A stretch of DNA of 64,000 nt from Sulfuricella sp. (GCA_041651995.1 JBAZID010000001.1:558001-622000); one strand, 5' to 3'. Counted from the stretch's first letter, positions 6,767 to 15,798 are shown. Translations and numbers: made by a program. Notes: generated from the letters alone by a model not told the origin.

Positions 6767-7846
6767 CTATTTGGTCGGCTTGACCACTTCGCCAACCCGA
6801 CGATACACCGTCTCGGTGATCTGTGCTTCGGTATGTCCAAGCAGCTTGCGGGCGTGATCGAGGTCAGTCTCACTAGCTGCTTTTGGTCGGATATCCCTGA
6901 ACTGAAAATCCTTGATCCTTGCCGCCAGCACAAGCATGTTCGGCGTTCCTACTTTCTCTGCCTCTGTGACGGCACAAGACCGCGCCTCATCAAATCGTGT
7001 TCTCAGTGTCCAGCGGTTGAGCTTCACACCCGCAGGTGTTGCAATCAGGTACAAGCTGCGGATTTTCCTTGGCCTCGCTTTTATACGGTCGATTAGCTTA
7101 CCCAGCTCGGTGCGGGTGCCATCTGTATCGTCGAGCAGGATGCGCAATTTTTTGCCTGAGCTGTTCCGAGTCTTGTTTGGCTTCACTTCGAGAGCGCCGT
7201 CGGAGATTTGAGTCTCCATCATTTTGAGGATATCGGCCGGGCGCTGACCGGTCAGATAGCTGAGGTCCATCGCGTCCTGCAGTTCCTGGCAGGCCTTCGA
7301 ATAGACCGCATCCCAGACAGCCTTGTCAGCATAAAAATCACGCGGCGCTTCCTTATTCTTGCGCACTCCGCGGCAGGGGTTTTCCTTGGCGGTATAGCCC
7401 CACTCTCTAGCCATGTTCCAGATATGGGAAAATAACGATATTTCACGGTTCGCGCGCACCTTGGCACTGCGTTTATCCCGGTATTGAGCGATGTGCTGCG
7501 GGGTGATTGCATTGATTGGCGCCGAGTCGAATGTTGAGCGCAGCTGTTTGATCGCTTCCTCGTTATCTTTTTGGGTGCGTATAGCTTTAGTTGGCACCAC
7601 GTCGCGCAAATAACGATCGAAGATATGCTTCATCAGGCCGGTATCGGCTGGTGCAGGCTTGCACTCCAGTTCCGCCCACTTCCGCTTTGCTTCATTAAGG
7701 TCGGCCCCCAGCGCGATCTCCACGCGCCGGCCTTGATCATCTCGCCCATTGTAGTAATAAGAAACCCACAGCCCCCCGCTTTTTAGCCGCTTGGAACGAC
7801 GAAGCATGCGTGGCGGGAGATCCCGTGCTGACGATTTTGGCCGCAT
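6767..7846 (-). CDS. int: Tyrosine recombinase (island integrase)
   Basis: This 359-residue phage-type integrase has an N-terminal arm-binding region with a SGGLWVSYYYNG strand pair, a SAM-like core-binding domain (about residues 70-165) and a C-terminal catalytic domain. Catalytic residues are R202 (TGQRPADIL), a lysine around 225-233, R320 in FRDIRPKAASE, H338 in LLGH and the nucleophile Y348 (TETVYRR). It is read toward the tRNA end of the island, with its stop about 50 bp from the tRNA, the normal place for an integrase that targets that tRNA. The next gene upstream on its strand encodes a DUF4224 protein. Confidence 0.95.
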   Translation of the reverse strand: MRPKSSARDLPPRMLRRSKRLKSGGLWVSYYYNGRDDQGRRVEIALGADLNEAKRKWAELECKPAPADTGLMKHIFDRYLRDVVPTKAIRTQKDNEEAIKQLRSTFDSAPINAITPQHIAQYRDKRSAKVRANREISLFSHIWNMAREWGYTAKENPCRGVRKNKEAPRDFYADKAVWDAVYSKACQELQDAMDLSYLTGQRPADILKMMETQISDGALEVKPNKTRNSSGKKLRILLDDTDGTRTELGKLIDRIKARPRKIRSLYLIATPAGVKLNRWTLRTRFDEARSCAVTEAEKVGTPNMLVLAARIKDFQFRDIRPKAASETDLDHARKLLGHTEAQITETVYRRVGEVVKPTK

Positions 7847-7856
7847 TATTTCAACA

Positions 7857-8108
7857 CTACCTCACGTTACTTAAATCGGGGATCCAGCCACCGCTTGTGG
7901 TCATGGCAGCTGGTGTTATTCCCGCCATGCGCAAACGTGCATACATACGCCCGATGATTGGCTCACCGGCCCGATTTTTGTGGAATTCCCAACCATTACC
8001 GACCAACCACTCAATCTGATCACCTTTTCTGGCACAACCAGTAATTTCTTGTACCTCATCAGGCGCGAGAGTCTCGCTTTTTATCGGCATCTCGAAAACC
8101 GCTGTCAT
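7857..8108 (-). CDS. DUF4224 domain protein
   Basis: An 83-residue protein with LAPDEVQEITGCARKGDQIEWL followed by GWEFHKNRAGEPIIGR, the pattern of DUF4224. Such small proteins are usually found directly upstream of phage-type integrases and may be excisionase-like DNA-binding helpers, though that role is not established. Its start overlaps the stop of the preceding gene (ATGA), with GGGAGG just upstream, and it ends 10 bp before the integrase start. A three-gene operon is likely. Confidence 0.75.
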   Translation of the reverse strand: MTAVFEMPIKSETLAPDEVQEITGCARKGDQIEWLVGNGWEFHKNRAGEPIIGRMYARLRMAGITPAAMTTSGGWIPDLSNVR

Positions 8109-9247
8109 TTTTCCTCCCTAGCCATAATCCACCGCAGCCCAACTTTTTCAACTTCAGCAGCAGCAAGACCTGCCTCAGGGAACCTTCCTGAAAACACTGC
8201 GTTGGCAATTAATTCTTTTTTCTTAGCCAGGAACACAGAAGAGCAGACCTCGTCCACAAATTTATTTAGCTCCTCATCCTCAAGGGTACCCAAAAACTGC
8301 AGAACCATTTCACGAGATGCGACTCGCTGTTGCATTTGCACTTCTTCAATCGCGTCGGCTTCACTTGCTCGTTGCATCTCTTTTTGGTGTTTTTTTCGGC
8401 GATTTGCCAGCTCTATTCCTCGATTCTGAATAGGTTGGTTATCCGCAGCAGCTCTTGCCAACGACATGAGCCATGGTCCAACATTTCCGATCGGCACGCC
8501 GATGCTTCTGGACTGATCATTAAGCCTCTGCGAAAGCTCATCGGCGAGATTTTGTGCAATTGCACAATTCAAACCATTCTCCTTTACTGCAAAATTGAGA
8601 TGCTCACGAAATAATTCCGCCTCTGGTAGCAACTCGATGCCACTTAAGTCTGTACCACCACAAACACCTTCCGGAATTAATGTTGATGTTGTTGTGTTGA
8701 ATTTATTTTTGGTTTTATTTTGACCCCCACTACTACTAGGGGTAGCACCCTGGGAGGCACCATCGGTCCCATCCCCTATAGCACTCATCTGCACAGCATG
8801 GATTGCACATAGATGTCTCAAGTCCGGCACTTTATTTAACCAAATTTCCGGCCTTATTCCGGATTGCAAAGTAGCTTGCGCCCATGCTTCCACCAATGCT
8901 TCAGGTACTTCATGGAGAATGGAAATGATCCTGCCTTCCAATCCAGGACCTGGTTTGGAGTTGTGATCCCACCAGCAGCTGACGAACAGCCAGTTGCCAT
9001 GACGAACAATTTCACCCTGCTCTTCAAGTCGCTGCATGACCGTCTGTACTTGAAGCCGATCCCACTTTAGCCGTGCTGCAGCCAACATCAAATTGATTTC
9101 GATCAATCCCACAGGCGATCGCTCAGGCCCCGTCAGCAGATAAAGTTGCAATACAATGTCCTCCAACGACTGGCTATCCCGACGAGGCGTGTTCCAGAAT
9201 CCTGTTCGAATCATTGCTGCAGGTGAATTTTTTTCAACATGACACAT
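8105..9247 (-). CDS. Hypothetical island protein with a winged-helix-like N-terminus
   Basis: This 380-residue protein is not recognised with confidence. Residues about 20-90 look like a winged-helix DNA-binding region (LEDIVLQLYLLTG, then RLQVQTVMQRLEEQGEIVRHGNWLFVSCWWDHN), reminiscent of phage replication-initiation or DnaT-like proteins. A low-complexity S/T/G/N-rich linker follows, then a helical, charged C-terminus. The start MCHVEKN at 9247 is preferred over the open frame to 9292 because GGGAGA stands seven bases upstream. It is the first gene of the unit that ends with the integrase. Confidence 0.6.
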   Translation of the reverse strand: MCHVEKNSPAAMIRTGFWNTPRRDSQSLEDIVLQLYLLTGPERSPVGLIEINLMLAAARLKWDRLQVQTVMQRLEEQGEIVRHGNWLFVSCWWDHNSKPGPGLEGRIISILHEVPEALVEAWAQATLQSGIRPEIWLNKVPDLRHLCAIHAVQMSAIGDGTDGASQGATPSSSGGQNKTKNKFNTTTSTLIPEGVCGGTDLSGIELLPEAELFREHLNFAVKENGLNCAIAQNLADELSQRLNDQSRSIGVPIGNVGPWLMSLARAAADNQPIQNRGIELANRRKKHQKEMQRASEADAIEEVQMQQRVASREMVLQFLGTLEDEELNKFVDEVCSSVFLAKKKELIANAVFSGRFPEAGLAAAEVEKVGLRWIMAREEK

Positions 9248-9736
9248 ATTTTTCTCCCGTTGAATAATCATGACGGGATAATTCTCTGCCACAAATCACT
9301 CCACGAAAAGCCGGAAATACTGCACAAAAGGCGGCTTTAACAGCAGTTTTGGGCTTAAGTAAGGAAATTTCTACAATTTGACGATAGCGCATCACCCCCA
9401 GTGTTTCATAAAAAATTTTCTTGGGATCTTGAGGCATAATCGTATTATTCAGTGCGCATATCTGGCCGCATGCATAATCACCTCACTGATCAATGGCACA
9501 CAAGCACCACCGCTTGTGTGCTTGGCGATTCAGTTGGGATCGGTATAGGGCTGGGGACGATAATGGCAGATTAGTGTTGTCGCTTGAGGGTGCTGGGAGC
9601 GCCCAGGCGCCCACTATTGCAGAAGGGTTTCCACCAAGACCGTGGCTTGATCGTGCCTCCCTTGTGCCTAGGTAAGGTAAGGCAAGCCATGTTTTGCTTA
9701 ACCTGCCTGCAACTTTATTGGACTTGAAGGAGGAAC
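9248..9736. other. Non-coding stretch left of the IS insertion
   Basis: No convincing gene is seen in these 490 bases. A hairpin, GCACACAAG/CTTGTGTGC, lies at 9496-9521. A 60-codon plus-strand frame at 9493-9675 lacks a ribosome binding site and recognisable features. The stretch should include the promoter of the 8105-9247 gene and possibly that of the split small gene. Confidence 0.5.
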
Positions 9737-9763
9737 ATGTCTGCTGAATATATTCTTCTAGCC

Positions 9764-10930
9764 TTAAGGAAGCTCTGAACAAGCCAACATTCAGGGCCTT
9801 GGGTTTCAACGAATTACGGCATCCGGCCCTTTTCCCACCTAAAACAGCCATTTTGTCCCGGAATCGCCCGGTTTCTGGGCGATTCCCCGTTTTTCGGGCG
9901 GATTAAGCCCCTGATGCCAATAACGCTCGCCTGACCTGGAACAGATTGCCCAGCGCAAACAGCATGTACAACTGGGCCGTGTTCTTTGCCAGCCCACGAT
10001 AACGCACCTTGGTATAACCAAACTGGCGCTTCAATATCCGGAACGGGTGTTCGCCAATAGCACGTATCCTGGCGATCGCATGATTGAGTCCGCGTGTCCA
10101 GGCATCAAGCGCCTGATTGGGTTTGCTCTTCCGGGCAACCCAGTCTTCTACCCAGTGCTGTTGCAGGTGCCCATGCACCTGCGGGTAGTCGTAACCCCGA
10201 TCCGCACTGACCCGTTCTTCCTCGCCATGCAGCAAACCGGTGAATTGCGACATGTCAGAGTCCTTGGCTGTGGTGCCAACCAGTGTGTGTACCAGACCGC
10301 TCTGGTCGTCCACGCCAATATGCGCCTTCATGCCGAAATACCATTGGTTGCCTTTCTTGGTCTGCGTCATCGCTGGATCACGCTTGCCCTCCTGATTCTT
10401 GGTGGAGGGTGGAGCAGCAATCAGCGTGGCATCCACCGTGGTGCCTTCACGCAACAGCAATCCCTGCTCCGTGAGCAGGCCATTTACCTCGGCAAACAGT
10501 TGCTTCGATAAGCCATGACGCTCCAGCAGGTGCCGGAAGTTGAGAATGGTGGTCTCATCGGGCATCGTATCCGTGCCGGCATCCAGCCCGGCGAAATGCC
10601 GCAACAGCGGCACATCATGCAGGGCTTCTTCCATGGCGGCATCACTGTAGCCGAACCATTGCTGCATGAAGTGGATCCGCAGCATGTCAGATAAAGCATA
10701 AGGCCGGCGACCGTTCCCCGCCTTGGGGTAGTGCGGCTCAATTACTGCCAGCAAACGCGTCCACGGCACAACGGATTCCATCTCCCGCAGAAACTTCTCC
10801 TTCCTCGTCTCCTTGGGCTTCTTCACATAGTCTTTGGCAGCAAAACTCAGTTGTTTCATGGCTGGGCTTGAGGGTGGGAAATAATGATCGTCATTTTACA
10901 GGATGACAGACTTGTTCATGGCTTCCTTAA
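9764..10930. mobile_element. IS5-family insertion sequence
   Basis: The element is about 1167 bp with near-perfect terminal inverted repeats: TTAAGGAAGCTCTGAACAAG at the left and the complement of TTAAGGAAGCCATGAACAAG at the right. The direct repeat TAGCC flanks it on both sides as a target-site duplication. It carries one transposase gene on the minus strand. The intact ends and uninterrupted transposase suggest a recent, possibly active insertion. Confidence 0.92.
9903..10859 (-). CDS. IS5-family transposase
   Basis: A 318-residue DDE transposase of the IS5 group. The N-terminus (VVPWTRLLAVIEPHYPKAGNGRRPY and LRIHFMQQWFGYSDAAMEEAL) and the catalytic pieces are typical: D in TTVDATLIAAP, D in VSADRGYDYP, and a C-terminal E in the IGEHPFRILKRQFGY segment. 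It cuts and rejoins DNA at the terminal repeats of its element. The frame is uninterrupted. It contributes nothing to the surrounding operon except disruption of the small plus-strand gene. Confidence 0.95.
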   Translation of the reverse strand: MKQLSFAAKDYVKKPKETRKEKFLREMESVVPWTRLLAVIEPHYPKAGNGRRPYALSDMLRIHFMQQWFGYSDAAMEEALHDVPLLRHFAGLDAGTDTMPDETTILNFRHLLERHGLSKQLFAEVNGLLTEQGLLLREGTTVDATLIAAPPSTKNQEGKRDPAMTQTKKGNQWYFGMKAHIGVDDQSGLVHTLVGTTAKDSDMSQFTGLLHGEEERVSADRGYDYPQVHGHLQQHWVEDWVARKSKPNQALDAWTRGLNHAIARIRAIGEHPFRILKRQFGYTKVRYRGLAKNTAQLYMLFALGNLFQVRRALLASGA

Positions 10931-11022
10931 TAGCCGTGCTAACCATCGGTGGTGGCGTGTTTTTACTACTTCGAGCGAAACGCTACCGCGCTCATAGAGA
11001 GGCGAGCAAGCATCGCCACTAA

Positions 11023-11411
11023 TACGCTCAAATGCTCCGCCGTTCCCATAGCAGACCGAAGGCTGAGCAACAGACATTGGTATAACAAATCACTGACGAC
11101 GCACACCTTAATAATTGAAAGCCACCAAGGCGTGTGAACTTTGCTGCATAACAGAAGTGGGTGGTCCATTTCTGCTGTTTTGACTGGGCAGTCAAAAACA
11201 TGGGTGCTACCGCGCTCCCCACTCGCTCAATCCTCGTTACACAAAATTGCATTAAATTCCTGAATCCGCCTAGACAAAAACACTTTCGAACAAAATATTT
11301 TAGGCAGCACGCCCAAATCTGCTGTTAAACCCCATTTTTTTGCGTTATTTCCCCATTGTCCTGACTTAGTTCATGGCGATATCGTTGAATCTCATTTTTT
11401 GAGCGACAACG
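11023..11411. other. Non-coding stretch after the IS
   Basis: No supported gene. A hairpin TTTTGACT-GGGC-AGTCAAAA is at 11178-11197. The stretch is AT-rich toward its right end and probably holds the promoter for the recombinase unit that follows. Confidence 0.45.
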
Positions 11412-11540
11412 ATGAAACATTTACCAGGCAAAACCAGACGCACATCAAGGCCAGCGAATCTATTTAATTTCCGGCCATTTTTAGAACCTGCCAATCACCT
11501 GCACAAATATTTTGACTTCATCGCGGAGGGATATTTATGA
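11412..11540 (+). CDS. Possible 42-residue ORF coupled to the second integrase
   Basis: A short frame starts MKHLPGKTRRTSRPANLF, ends with the stop TGA inside the ATGA that starts the next gene, and is basic at its N-terminus. The overlap suggests translational coupling. The Shine-Dalgarno is weak (GAG), and nothing is recognised in the peptide, so it may be a leader peptide or chance. Confidence 0.3.
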   Translation: MKHLPGKTRRTSRPANLFNFRPFLEPANHLHKYFDFIAEGYL

Positions 11541-12628
11541 GCAGAGTGTCGCTTGCGGATCGAGTCCTTTCGCGATCATTTCGGGACGAGTTGGAGCGCA
11601 TTTTTAATCAGCACAACAGGAAAGTGCATGCTGAAAAAAATGTTATTTCCAGAGATTGCAGCACCAAAACACGTCAGGAAAGAAGAAACAACCTTCGAAG
11701 ATCATTCGCAGAATTGCACCTGCTTGGCTTCCATTTAAGCAGTCCAACTGCATTGAAGCAAAAACATCTGCATGCACTAGCAGAATATTGGCAGCAAAAA
11801 GAGCTTGCACCAAAAACACTGCATGGGCTTATCTCAAATTTCAGGGAATTCGCGCGTTGGACTGGGAAGCGAGACCTTGTTCAAGACATCAGCGTGTACT
11901 GCGGCGGCCGTGAGCATCTAATCCGCCGAACTGGCGCCACTATAGATCTTTCCTGGGAAGCCCATGGGATTGACGTTCCGCTTTTCCTTGAAAAGGTTAA
12001 AGAGGTCGACCAGCGACTTTGGCTCTACCTCAGCTTTCAGCGCTATTTTGGCCTACGGACAAAAGAATCAATCGAATTGCGTCCGTGGCGAGCGACGGCG
12101 CAGGGAGATGAGCATCTCTATGTTACCGATGGGACCAAAGGGGGCAAACATCGCATGGTGCCAATCAGGAGCGATCGGCAGCGTGAAATTATCGATTTTT
12201 CCAAAGAACTCATTGGTCCGCATCTTAATGCCCAGCTTCGTTGGCCAGGCAAGACCTGGCGCCAGGCGCAGGCCCATTTTTATTATTTGATGCGCCGCTT
12301 GGGTGCTACGCACGATTTGATGGGGGTTTCTCCGCACGGGCTCCGTCACGGGTTCCTGCAGGATGAATATGAGCACTACGTTGGATTGCCCGCACCAATC
12401 AAGGGTGGGGCCGCGCTCCCGGAAAATCGCTTTGAATATAAACGCGCAATGCTTGCGCTGTCTCTTGAGGCCGGCCATTTTCGTGAGGCCGTCACCGGCA
12501 TGTATTGCGGAAGCCTTGGGCATCAATTACGTCCACGCAAGACACCAATTACCTCTGATGCACCTCAAGAACAGCTTAAATTCAACCAGGAGATACAAAA
12601 TGAAGAAAAAGAAAAATTCAAAAGCTAA
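11537..12628 (+). CDS. Integrase domain-containing tyrosine recombinase
   Basis: The 363-residue protein resembles the Integrase_1/Phage_int_SAM_2 type of recombinase found on genomic islands. A SAM-like N-terminal domain (about residues 45-125, with QERRNNLRRSFAELHLLGF) precedes a catalytic domain with R174 (YFGLRTKESIEL), a KGGKHRMVPI lysine segment, H267-x-x-R270 (SPHGLRHGF), H314 and a likely nucleophile Y323 (VTGMYCG). GGAGGG stands just before the ATG. Its 3' end overlaps the next gene. It differs from the tRNA-end integrase and may act on another site or inside the island. Confidence 0.82.
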   Translation: MSRVSLADRVLSRSFRDELERIFNQHNRKVHAEKNVISRDCSTKTRQERRNNLRRSFAELHLLGFHLSSPTALKQKHLHALAEYWQQKELAPKTLHGLISNFREFARWTGKRDLVQDISVYCGGREHLIRRTGATIDLSWEAHGIDVPLFLEKVKEVDQRLWLYLSFQRYFGLRTKESIELRPWRATAQGDEHLYVTDGTKGGKHRMVPIRSDRQREIIDFSKELIGPHLNAQLRWPGKTWRQAQAHFYYLMRRLGATHDLMGVSPHGLRHGFLQDEYEHYVGLPAPIKGGAALPENRFEYKRAMLALSLEAGHFREAVTGMYCGSLGHQLRPRKTPITSDAPQEQLKFNQEIQNEEKEKFKS

Positions 12629-13064
12629 AAAATTCAAGGGAAAAGCAAGCCACGGGCCGGATCTGCTTTATTGGATCAAGATGGATTGGTTTGGGCTTCT
12701 CTATGATAAAAGCCCGGTGTTGAAACTGGTTTTCGAAGACTGTGAAGAAGATTGGGCTTTATTTCTATTGATCGACTTGTTTGCCGAGGAAGTGAATGTT
12801 TCTTTTGCCGATGCGACAAGATGGGTCCTTCGGCAGGCTTTGGGCAATCGCTTGGAAGATGCTCGACTGATGGCATTCGAGGGTAAACCGTGGGATTTAG
12901 ATGTGCAATATGTCTCACGGGTCGCCGCGCTGCAGGTATGTAAAGGTTATAGTCCAGACGATATTATTACTTTGGAAATGGTTGATAACATGGTTGGCGC
13001 CCTTCTGGTTTCGGAGGAAGAATTGCTTATGCAAGAACCTTCAATAAATCAGCTTCCTTGTTAG
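12600..13064 (+). CDS. Hypothetical protein downstream of the second integrase
   Basis: A 154-residue protein of unknown function. It has a very lysine-rich start (MKKKKNSKAKKFKGKAS), then a soluble, acidic body rich in W, L and E. The frame is open upstream to 12363, but AGGAGA sits seven bases before the ATG at 12600, which decides the start. It overlaps the end of the integrase gene by 29 bp, so the two are co-transcribed. No membrane segment or nuclease motif is evident. Confidence 0.65.
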   Translation: MKKKKNSKAKKFKGKASHGPDLLYWIKMDWFGLLYDKSPVLKLVFEDCEEDWALFLLIDLFAEEVNVSFADATRWVLRQALGNRLEDARLMAFEGKPWDLDVQYVSRVAALQVCKGYSPDDIITLEMVDNMVGALLVSEEELLMQEPSINQLPC

Positions 13065-13124
13065 GCAGTAATTCGTTTGTTGAGTAAATGACATTGGCAC
13101 CAGAGCCAGTAAAAATGGTGACGC

Positions 13125-13310
13125 TTAGCTGAAAATCAGGCAGATGGCACAAGTCCAGAGAGAAAAATTGAAGATCAGTGTTTCGAACGCTGCACGTCTG
13201 GTCTCCGGATTGGACAGGCTTAAGCCTTCCCGGCTCATTCGCACAGCCAGTCCAGCACCGACAATGGCACTGACGACAAGTTGAATAAATTCGTTGGAAG
13301 TAACGGTCAT
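13125..13310 (-). CDS. Small membrane protein, unknown
   Basis: This 61-residue peptide starts MTVTSNEFIQLVVSAIVGAG and ends FNFSLWTCAICLIFS. It has two hydrophobic segments, about residues 8-22 and 45-61, around a charged loop. AGGAG lies eight bases before the ATG, which favours 13310 over the longer frame to 13334. It is on the opposite strand to its neighbours. Its function is unknown; short two-helix proteins on islands can be holin-like or toxin-like, but nothing here proves that. Confidence 0.55.
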   Translation of the reverse strand: MTVTSNEFIQLVVSAIVGAGLAVRMSREGLSLSNPETRRAAFETLIFNFSLWTCAICLIFS

Positions 13311-13561
13311 TTTATATTTTCTCCTGTTGCCCACGTTAGCAAACTCAACCTGTCGTGTTTGAAAAAACCAATGGATGTTTGTTCATCAATACACACAGAT
13401 TGATGTATGGCGTCCGTAAAGGGCAGCGAAAGCTCCACGCTGGCAAAAAATAACCAGCGTTTCTTCTTCCCAATACATGGCTAACAAAAAAACAGAAAAA
13501 CCTATCGCACCTCGGTAAATTTAAATCCTGACATGGTTAGTTTTTTTCAGAGGAGGAAAAA

Positions 13562-14182
13562 ATGGCAATTTATGTCTATCTGAGGGTTTCAACCGACGCT
13601 CAGGATGCGCAAAACCAGAAGCATGGAATTTTTGAGTACTGCGACGCGCAAGGAATTGATCCAGATGCTGTCCTCGAAGACACGGCATCTGGCCGAGTGG
13701 ACTGGCGGACGCGGAAAATTGGAGAGTTGTTGTCCACTGCAGACAAGGGTGATGTGATCCTCGTTTCCGAGGTCAGCCGCCTAGCACGCTCGACGCTGCA
13801 AGTCCTGGAGATTCTCCAGCTTGCAGCTGAACGGAAAATTTCACTTATCGTCGTCAAGAATGGACTGCGATTCGACAATTCCATGCAGGCCAAGATTACT
13901 GCGACGATTCTTGGCCTCGCTGCCGAGATTGAGCGTGACTTCATATCTATGCGGACAAAAGAGGCTCTGGCAAAGCGGAGGGCTTCTGGTAAGCGACTCG
14001 GCCGGCCACAGGGCGCCATAGCCAAAAATTACAAGCTTGACGTCAAGCGAGTAGAGATTGAGCGCTACTTGAAACTGGGGATCAACGGCACTGCAATCGC
14101 CAAGCTGGTTGGGGTTAGTCGGCCAACCCTTCGGGCATGGCTGGGGCGAAATCGGCTGTTCGACCCAGGTACTCATCTGTAG
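13562..14182 (+). CDS. Serine resolvase/invertase family recombinase
   Basis: A 206-residue small serine recombinase. The N-terminal catalytic domain has the nucleophile S10 in YLRVSTDAQ, the DTASGRVDWR region and the VSEVSRLARS motif with its conserved arginines. The helical E-region follows (ATILGLAAEIERDFISMRT). The C-terminal part (GRPQGA, then GINGTAIAKLVGVSRPTLRAWL) is a helix-turn-helix for site binding. A strong GAGGAGG precedes the ATG. It may resolve or invert a segment of the island. The recombination site is not identified. Confidence 0.9.
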   Translation: MAIYVYLRVSTDAQDAQNQKHGIFEYCDAQGIDPDAVLEDTASGRVDWRTRKIGELLSTADKGDVILVSEVSRLARSTLQVLEILQLAAERKISLIVVKNGLRFDNSMQAKITATILGLAAEIERDFISMRTKEALAKRRASGKRLGRPQGAIAKNYKLDVKRVEIERYLKLGINGTAIAKLVGVSRPTLRAWLGRNRLFDPGTHL

Positions 14183-14229
14183 TAGCCGTGCCCCAATCTG
14201 ATGCTCCCCAAGCTTAATGGGTGTGGCTG

Positions 14230-15798
14230 TCAGGTTAAATCGGACCTACCACAGTTAACAGCAGCCTCACCCGAGGCTGCAGATCGGGGGGCCTTTGTAT
14301 AATTAGCCTCCTTTGCAAGCCAATCAAGCCCTTCCTTCCCAATCTTTTTGAAAACATATTCCAGTCGGTCAGGCCCCGGATTATCGTATGCCATTAACAT
14401 CATTGGATATAGCTGGGCAGCACATAAGATACAACGTCGACTCAGCTCTTCAGCCAGAAAGGCTATTTCTGGCGACTTTTTATCTCTCGGGGACAAATCT
14501 CCATGCAGCAGTGCCGAGCGTGCGTTGTAGACTTGCAGTGCGTCTTCATATACCTGCACGTCATCTTCATAACCAAATAAATTACATAATATTTTTATGC
14601 GGCTCGCGAATTCAGTCTTGTGACCCCTGTCAAACTTCCCAAAAAGTAGCCGCTCTATTGCAGAAACATACTTAACCACGCTAGCCGTGGATTCTGTGTC
14701 AGTAGCGGCATCTCCAAACCAATTGATCGCATCAATGAACCGCTCATGTAAGTGAGTAATTTCATGAGGGTCCACAAGTGGCGCTAGCGCTGATCCCAAT
14801 ACTTGTAGCTCATGCCCACCTCCTTGAGTCAACGCTTCGTACCAGTTCTCAAACCCAACTGGCCCGATACTGCTCGACCCGATTTGGGCATGAATCACGC
14901 CCCGTGCATCGGCCCACAAACCGGCTGTCCGTAAAGCATCTCCTCGCGACCATGCCAACCTCAGTCGCCTGGTACGATCCGCCCCAATTAGGATACGAAT
15001 AACATTAAGTGCGGTCTCTATAGCCTTTGCTGCAAGCTTTTCTGAAACTTCATGGTCGCAATTGATAATCCGCACTTCAGCTATCCAAGGGTAGCCACGA
15101 TACGTTTTAATTGCGCGTGCATGAAGCCCTCTCACTAGATATTTTGACTGTTCAACTGTGGCCGCCCGCTCGCGCGGAAAGCCTTGTTCAACACGCTTAT
15201 CTACGTGCTCTATATGAGAGGCAATCTCCGCTTCTACGCTTCTTCGGTGAACTTGCTTTTTGTCCTGAAAAAATTTCTTCCTTCTGACGAAAGTAATTGG
15301 ACCAATACTGAACTCATCAGGTTTCCCATGGAGAAACAGTATGCAAGGGAGGTAGTGTTCCGTGATTTGGAGTGATTGCGTTGATTTTTCTGCGGCATCA
15401 ACCAGAATTTGTTCTGCTGTTTTTTGGTCAATTTCTTGATGATCTCTCAGCACTCGCTGCACAAAAGCATCAATAACTTCTTGCATTACGCGCTCTTCGC
15501 TGGCTCGCTGTACCAGCGTTGGTTCGAATTCAATAACGCGTCCTGCAAGCTTGCCAAACTTTTCCCACGCAAGTGAACCGCATTGAAGTTGCCCTTTTCC
15601 ATCTGGGTGTGGGATAGTGCAAAAAGCGTCGTGACGATTCTTCCGATAATGCGCAAATAGCTGCTTGTGCGGCATTTTCAAGAATCTAAGAATCTGCTTG
15701 CAGATGAACTCCAGATCGCGTCTCGACTGCGAGATTATTCTTTTCCGAGATGAGTCGATATGTATGGCAGCGCTGTGGGTCATACTTGGCCGGTTCAT
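14230..15798 (-). CDS. HEPN (ApeA-like) domain protein, candidate defence effector
   Basis: The 522-residue protein has a C-terminal region like the Apea-like HEPN domain: VVKYVSAIERLLFGKF, then SRIKILCNLFG and the YNARSALLHGDLSP segment, which carries an R-x4-H motif (R427, H432). HEPN domains with this motif are usually metal-independent RNases, and ApeA-type proteins act against phage by stopping growth of infected cells. The N-terminal 350 residues are not recognised and may sense the trigger. The gene is 48 bp downstream of hsdR on the same strand and ends the defence operon. The fold assignment is by eye. Confidence 0.65.
   Translation of the reverse strand: MNRPSMTHSAAIHIDSSRKRIISQSRRDLEFICKQILRFLKMPHKQLFAHYRKNRHDAFCTIPHPDGKGQLQCGSLAWEKFGKLAGRVIEFEPTLVQRASEERVMQEVIDAFVQRVLRDHQEIDQKTAEQILVDAAEKSTQSLQITEHYLPCILFLHGKPDEFSIGPITFVRRKKFFQDKKQVHRRSVEAEIASHIEHVDKRVEQGFPRERAATVEQSKYLVRGLHARAIKTYRGYPWIAEVRIINCDHEVSEKLAAKAIETALNVIRILIGADRTRRLRLAWSRGDALRTAGLWADARGVIHAQIGSSSIGPVGFENWYEALTQGGGHELQVLGSALAPLVDPHEITHLHERFIDAINWFGDAATDTESTASVVKYVSAIERLLFGKFDRGHKTEFASRIKILCNLFGYEDDVQVYEDALQVYNARSALLHGDLSPRDKKSPEIAFLAEELSRRCILCAAQLYPMMLMAYDNPGPDRLEYVFKKIGKEGLDWLAKEANYTKAPRSAASGEAAVNCGRSDLT

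Larger units (their letters stand above)
9737..11022 (+). pseudogene. Small membrane-protein gene interrupted by the IS5-type element
   Basis: Removing the IS and one copy of the TAGCC duplication joins 9737-9763 to 10936-11022 into one clean 37-codon frame. The predicted peptide begins MSAEYILLAV and continues TIGGGVFLLLRAKRYRAH to a TAA stop. That is one transmembrane helix followed by a basic tail. A strong Shine-Dalgarno, AAGGAGG, lies just before the ATG. Both the reading frame across the junction and the target duplication support a recent interruption. The function of the intact peptide is unknown. Confidence 0.65.

Noticed and set aside
9493..9675. 60-codon plus-strand frame left of the IS
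   Set aside because: No Shine-Dalgarno, no recognisable features, and an opposing frame of similar size overlaps it; treated as non-coding.
10047..10511. 154-codon plus-strand frame inside the IS
   Set aside because: It is antisense to the transposase; IS5-type elements of this size carry one gene.
12363..12599. Longer N-terminus for the 154-residue protein
   Set aside because: It would overlap the integrase by 266 bp and ignores the well-placed AGGAGA before ATG 12600.
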